6,766 bases of DNA from Actinomyces viscosus (GTDB taxonomy: Bacteria > Bacteroidota > Bacteroidia > Flavobacteriales_D > Crocinitomicaceae). Positions 6,456 through 6,766 of this stretch are shown piece after piece. A program made the translations under genes and the position numbers. The stretch lies in contig CALPVI020000097.1 in assembly GCA_943326975.2 (NCBI GenBank), positions 1-6,766 of the forward strand. The letters run 5' to 3'. Position 1 is the first letter of the stretch. Every line of letters starts with the position of its first letter. A model generated the notes under the pieces. The model saw nothing but the letters and a program-made list of their open reading frames with translations, did no database searches and had not been told where the DNA came from.

Positions 6456-6488
6456 TTTGTTTTAATCAAATTAATTTTTAAACCTTTG
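6456..6488 (+). promoter_or_regulatory. Bacteroidetes-type promoter of the trp leader
   Basis: TTTG at 6456-6459 and AACCTTTG at 6481-6488 are separated by 21 bases, fitting the Bacteroidetes pattern TTTG, 19-21 bases, TAnnTTTG with one mismatch (A for the first T). Transcription would begin at about 6492, only a few bases before the leader peptide ATG codons at 6494 and 6500, so the mRNA would be leaderless or nearly so. Confidence 0.55.
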
Positions 6489-6493
6489 TCCCA

Positions 6494-6562
6494 ATGAAAA
6501 TGAAATATACAAATACAAATTTTTGGTGGCGCTCAACGATTAGTTGGTGTGCTTGGCGTTAA
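6494..6562 (+). CDS. trpL: trp operon leader peptide (four Trp codons)
   Basis: A 22-codon frame begins MKMKYTNTNFWW and ends SWCAWR before TAA. Trp codons are 11, 12, 18 and 21 (6524-6529 in tandem, 6545-6547, 6554-6556), and a Phe codon (TTT) stands just before the tandem pair. An intrinsic terminator follows 27 bases after the stop, then the trpE start. This is the arrangement of classical trp attenuation: slow translation at the tandem Trp codons reports low charged tRNA-Trp. An in-frame ATG at 6500 is an alternative start and may be better, since the predicted transcription start is about 6492. No Shine-Dalgarno sequence is seen. The peptide has no expected function of its own. The symbol is used by analogy of role with E. 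coli trpL, not homology. Confidence 0.88.
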   Translation: MKMKYTNTNFWWRSTISWCAWR

Positions 6563-6601
6563 TTTGTAAATTCTAATATTATTTCAAACGGCTTGTCACA
6601 C
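6529..6601 (+). promoter_or_regulatory. Competing hairpins of the trp attenuator (1:2 and 2:3)
   Basis: The 1:2 hairpin pairs GCGCUCAAC (6529-6537) with GUUGGUGUGC (6543-6552): nine pairs, two of them G-U, one bulged U and a five-base loop. The 2:3 antiterminator is imperfect: GUGUG (6547-6551) pairs with CACAC (6597-6601), and GGCGUU (6555-6560) pairs with AACG plus CU (6587-6593, one bulged G), around a 3x3 internal loop. The 2:3 pairing uses the 5' arm and loop of the terminator and so prevents it. A ribosome stalled at the tandem Trp codons (6524-6529) covers strand 1 and leaves strand 2 free; a ribosome at the stop (6560-6562) covers strand 2. The 1:2 stem is clear; the 2:3 stem is weaker and was found by eye. 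Confidence 0.65.
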
Positions 6602-6618
6602 GACAGGCCTTTTTTTTT
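6590..6618 (+). terminator. Intrinsic terminator (attenuator) before trpE
   Basis: GGCUUGUC (6590-6597) pairs with GACAGGCC (6602-6609) over 8 bases (one G-U), with a four-base ACAC loop, followed directly by nine U (6610-6618). It ends 20 bases before the trpE ATG and after the leader peptide stop, so it must act as an attenuator rather than an end-of-operon terminator. Confidence 0.93.
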
Positions 6619-6638
6619 CACTTCACTTTTAGTTTATC

Positions 6639-6766
6639 ATGATTTATTCAAAAATTACTCCGTTCAATGCGGACGTATATACTCCCGTAGAATTGTATTT
6701 ATCTCTACGAAACCATTACAGAAAAACTTGCTTGTTGGAAAGCAATGAGTATCAATCCAGAACAAA
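6639..6766 (+). CDS. trpE: Anthranilate synthase component I, N-terminal part (truncated by window edge)
   Basis: ATG at 6639 opens a frame of 42 codons that runs off the right edge. The product converts chorismate to anthranilate, the first committed step of Trp synthesis, together with the glutaminase TrpG. The visible part contains the family's N-terminal signature: TPVELYLSLR at 15-24, then LLES at 32-35, the motif that in characterised TrpE proteins forms part of the Trp feedback-binding site. This, and the Trp-rich leader just upstream, favours trpE over the related pabB. The catalytic domain lies outside the window. The start is supported by its position 20 bases after the attenuator; no Shine-Dalgarno sequence is visible. 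It is presumably the first gene of a rightward trp operon. It is transcribed divergently from the DAHP synthase operon that supplies its precursor. Confidence 0.88.
   Translation, partial: MIYSKITPFNADVYTPVELYLSLRNHYRKTCLLESNEYQSRT

Larger units (their letters stand above)
6217..6638. promoter_or_regulatory. Divergent control region between the aro and trp operons
   Basis: These 422 bases contain no ordinary gene. They hold two back-to-back regulatory leaders: a leftward one for the DAHP synthase operon (peptide 6360-6407, terminator 6293-6328) and a rightward one for trpE (peptide 6494-6562, terminator 6590-6618). Between the two peptide genes lies an 86-base AT-rich core with an 11-base A tract (6435-6445), expected to carry both promoters. 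The bases between each terminator and its structural gene show no further conserved element apart from the inverted repeat at 6281-6309. Confidence 0.85.

Noticed and set aside
6217..6638. T-box, riboswitch or tRNA-like element as the explanation for the leaders
   Set aside because: No T-box sequence, tRNA fold or recognisable riboswitch core is seen; both leaders are fully explained by peptide-based attenuation.
6639..6766. The truncated plus-strand gene being pabB instead of trpE
   Set aside because: The LLES motif and a leader with four Trp codons directly upstream both favour anthranilate synthase.

Overview
The window is AT-rich and comes from a member of the Bacteroidetes, most likely the Flavobacteriales. 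Four things point there: a DAHP synthase fused to a C-terminal type II chorismate mutase, a DnaG primase whose zinc-binding residues are mostly gone, the absence of Shine-Dalgarno sequences before the genes, and promoter-like pairs matching TTTG / TAnnTTTG. The exact genus cannot be read from the sequence.

Left part (1-3758, minus strand): a compact gene cluster transcribed leftward in the order long-chain polyprenyl diphosphate synthase, small MORN-type lipoprotein, DNA primase dnaG, and an MscS-type channel cut by the window edge. The gaps are 10, 2 and 6 bases, so it is probably one operon. A 115-base gap separates it from the next block; it holds one possible -7 element and no convincing terminator.

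Middle (3874-6216, minus strand): a two-gene aromatic operon, the DAHP synthase/chorismate mutase fusion followed 24 bases later by EPSP synthase (aroA). These are the first and sixth steps of the shikimate pathway plus the first step toward Phe and Tyr.

Right part (6217-6766): a divergent control region, then the first 42 codons of trpE on the plus strand. This region is the most interesting piece. Each side carries a short leader peptide gene and an intrinsic terminator before the structural gene, with a full set of competing RNA hairpins, as in classical ribosome-mediated attenuation. The trp-side peptide has four Trp codons, two in tandem. The aro-side peptide is MNFSTQLFWWWYITQ, with a Phe-Trp-Trp-Trp-Tyr run, so one stalling cassette contains codons for all three end products of the pathway. 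The inferred logic is that scarcity of charged tRNA for any aromatic amino acid opens the common pathway leftward, while Trp scarcity (and perhaps Phe) opens the Trp branch rightward. The peptides and base pairing are seen directly in the sequence; the regulatory behaviour is inferred.
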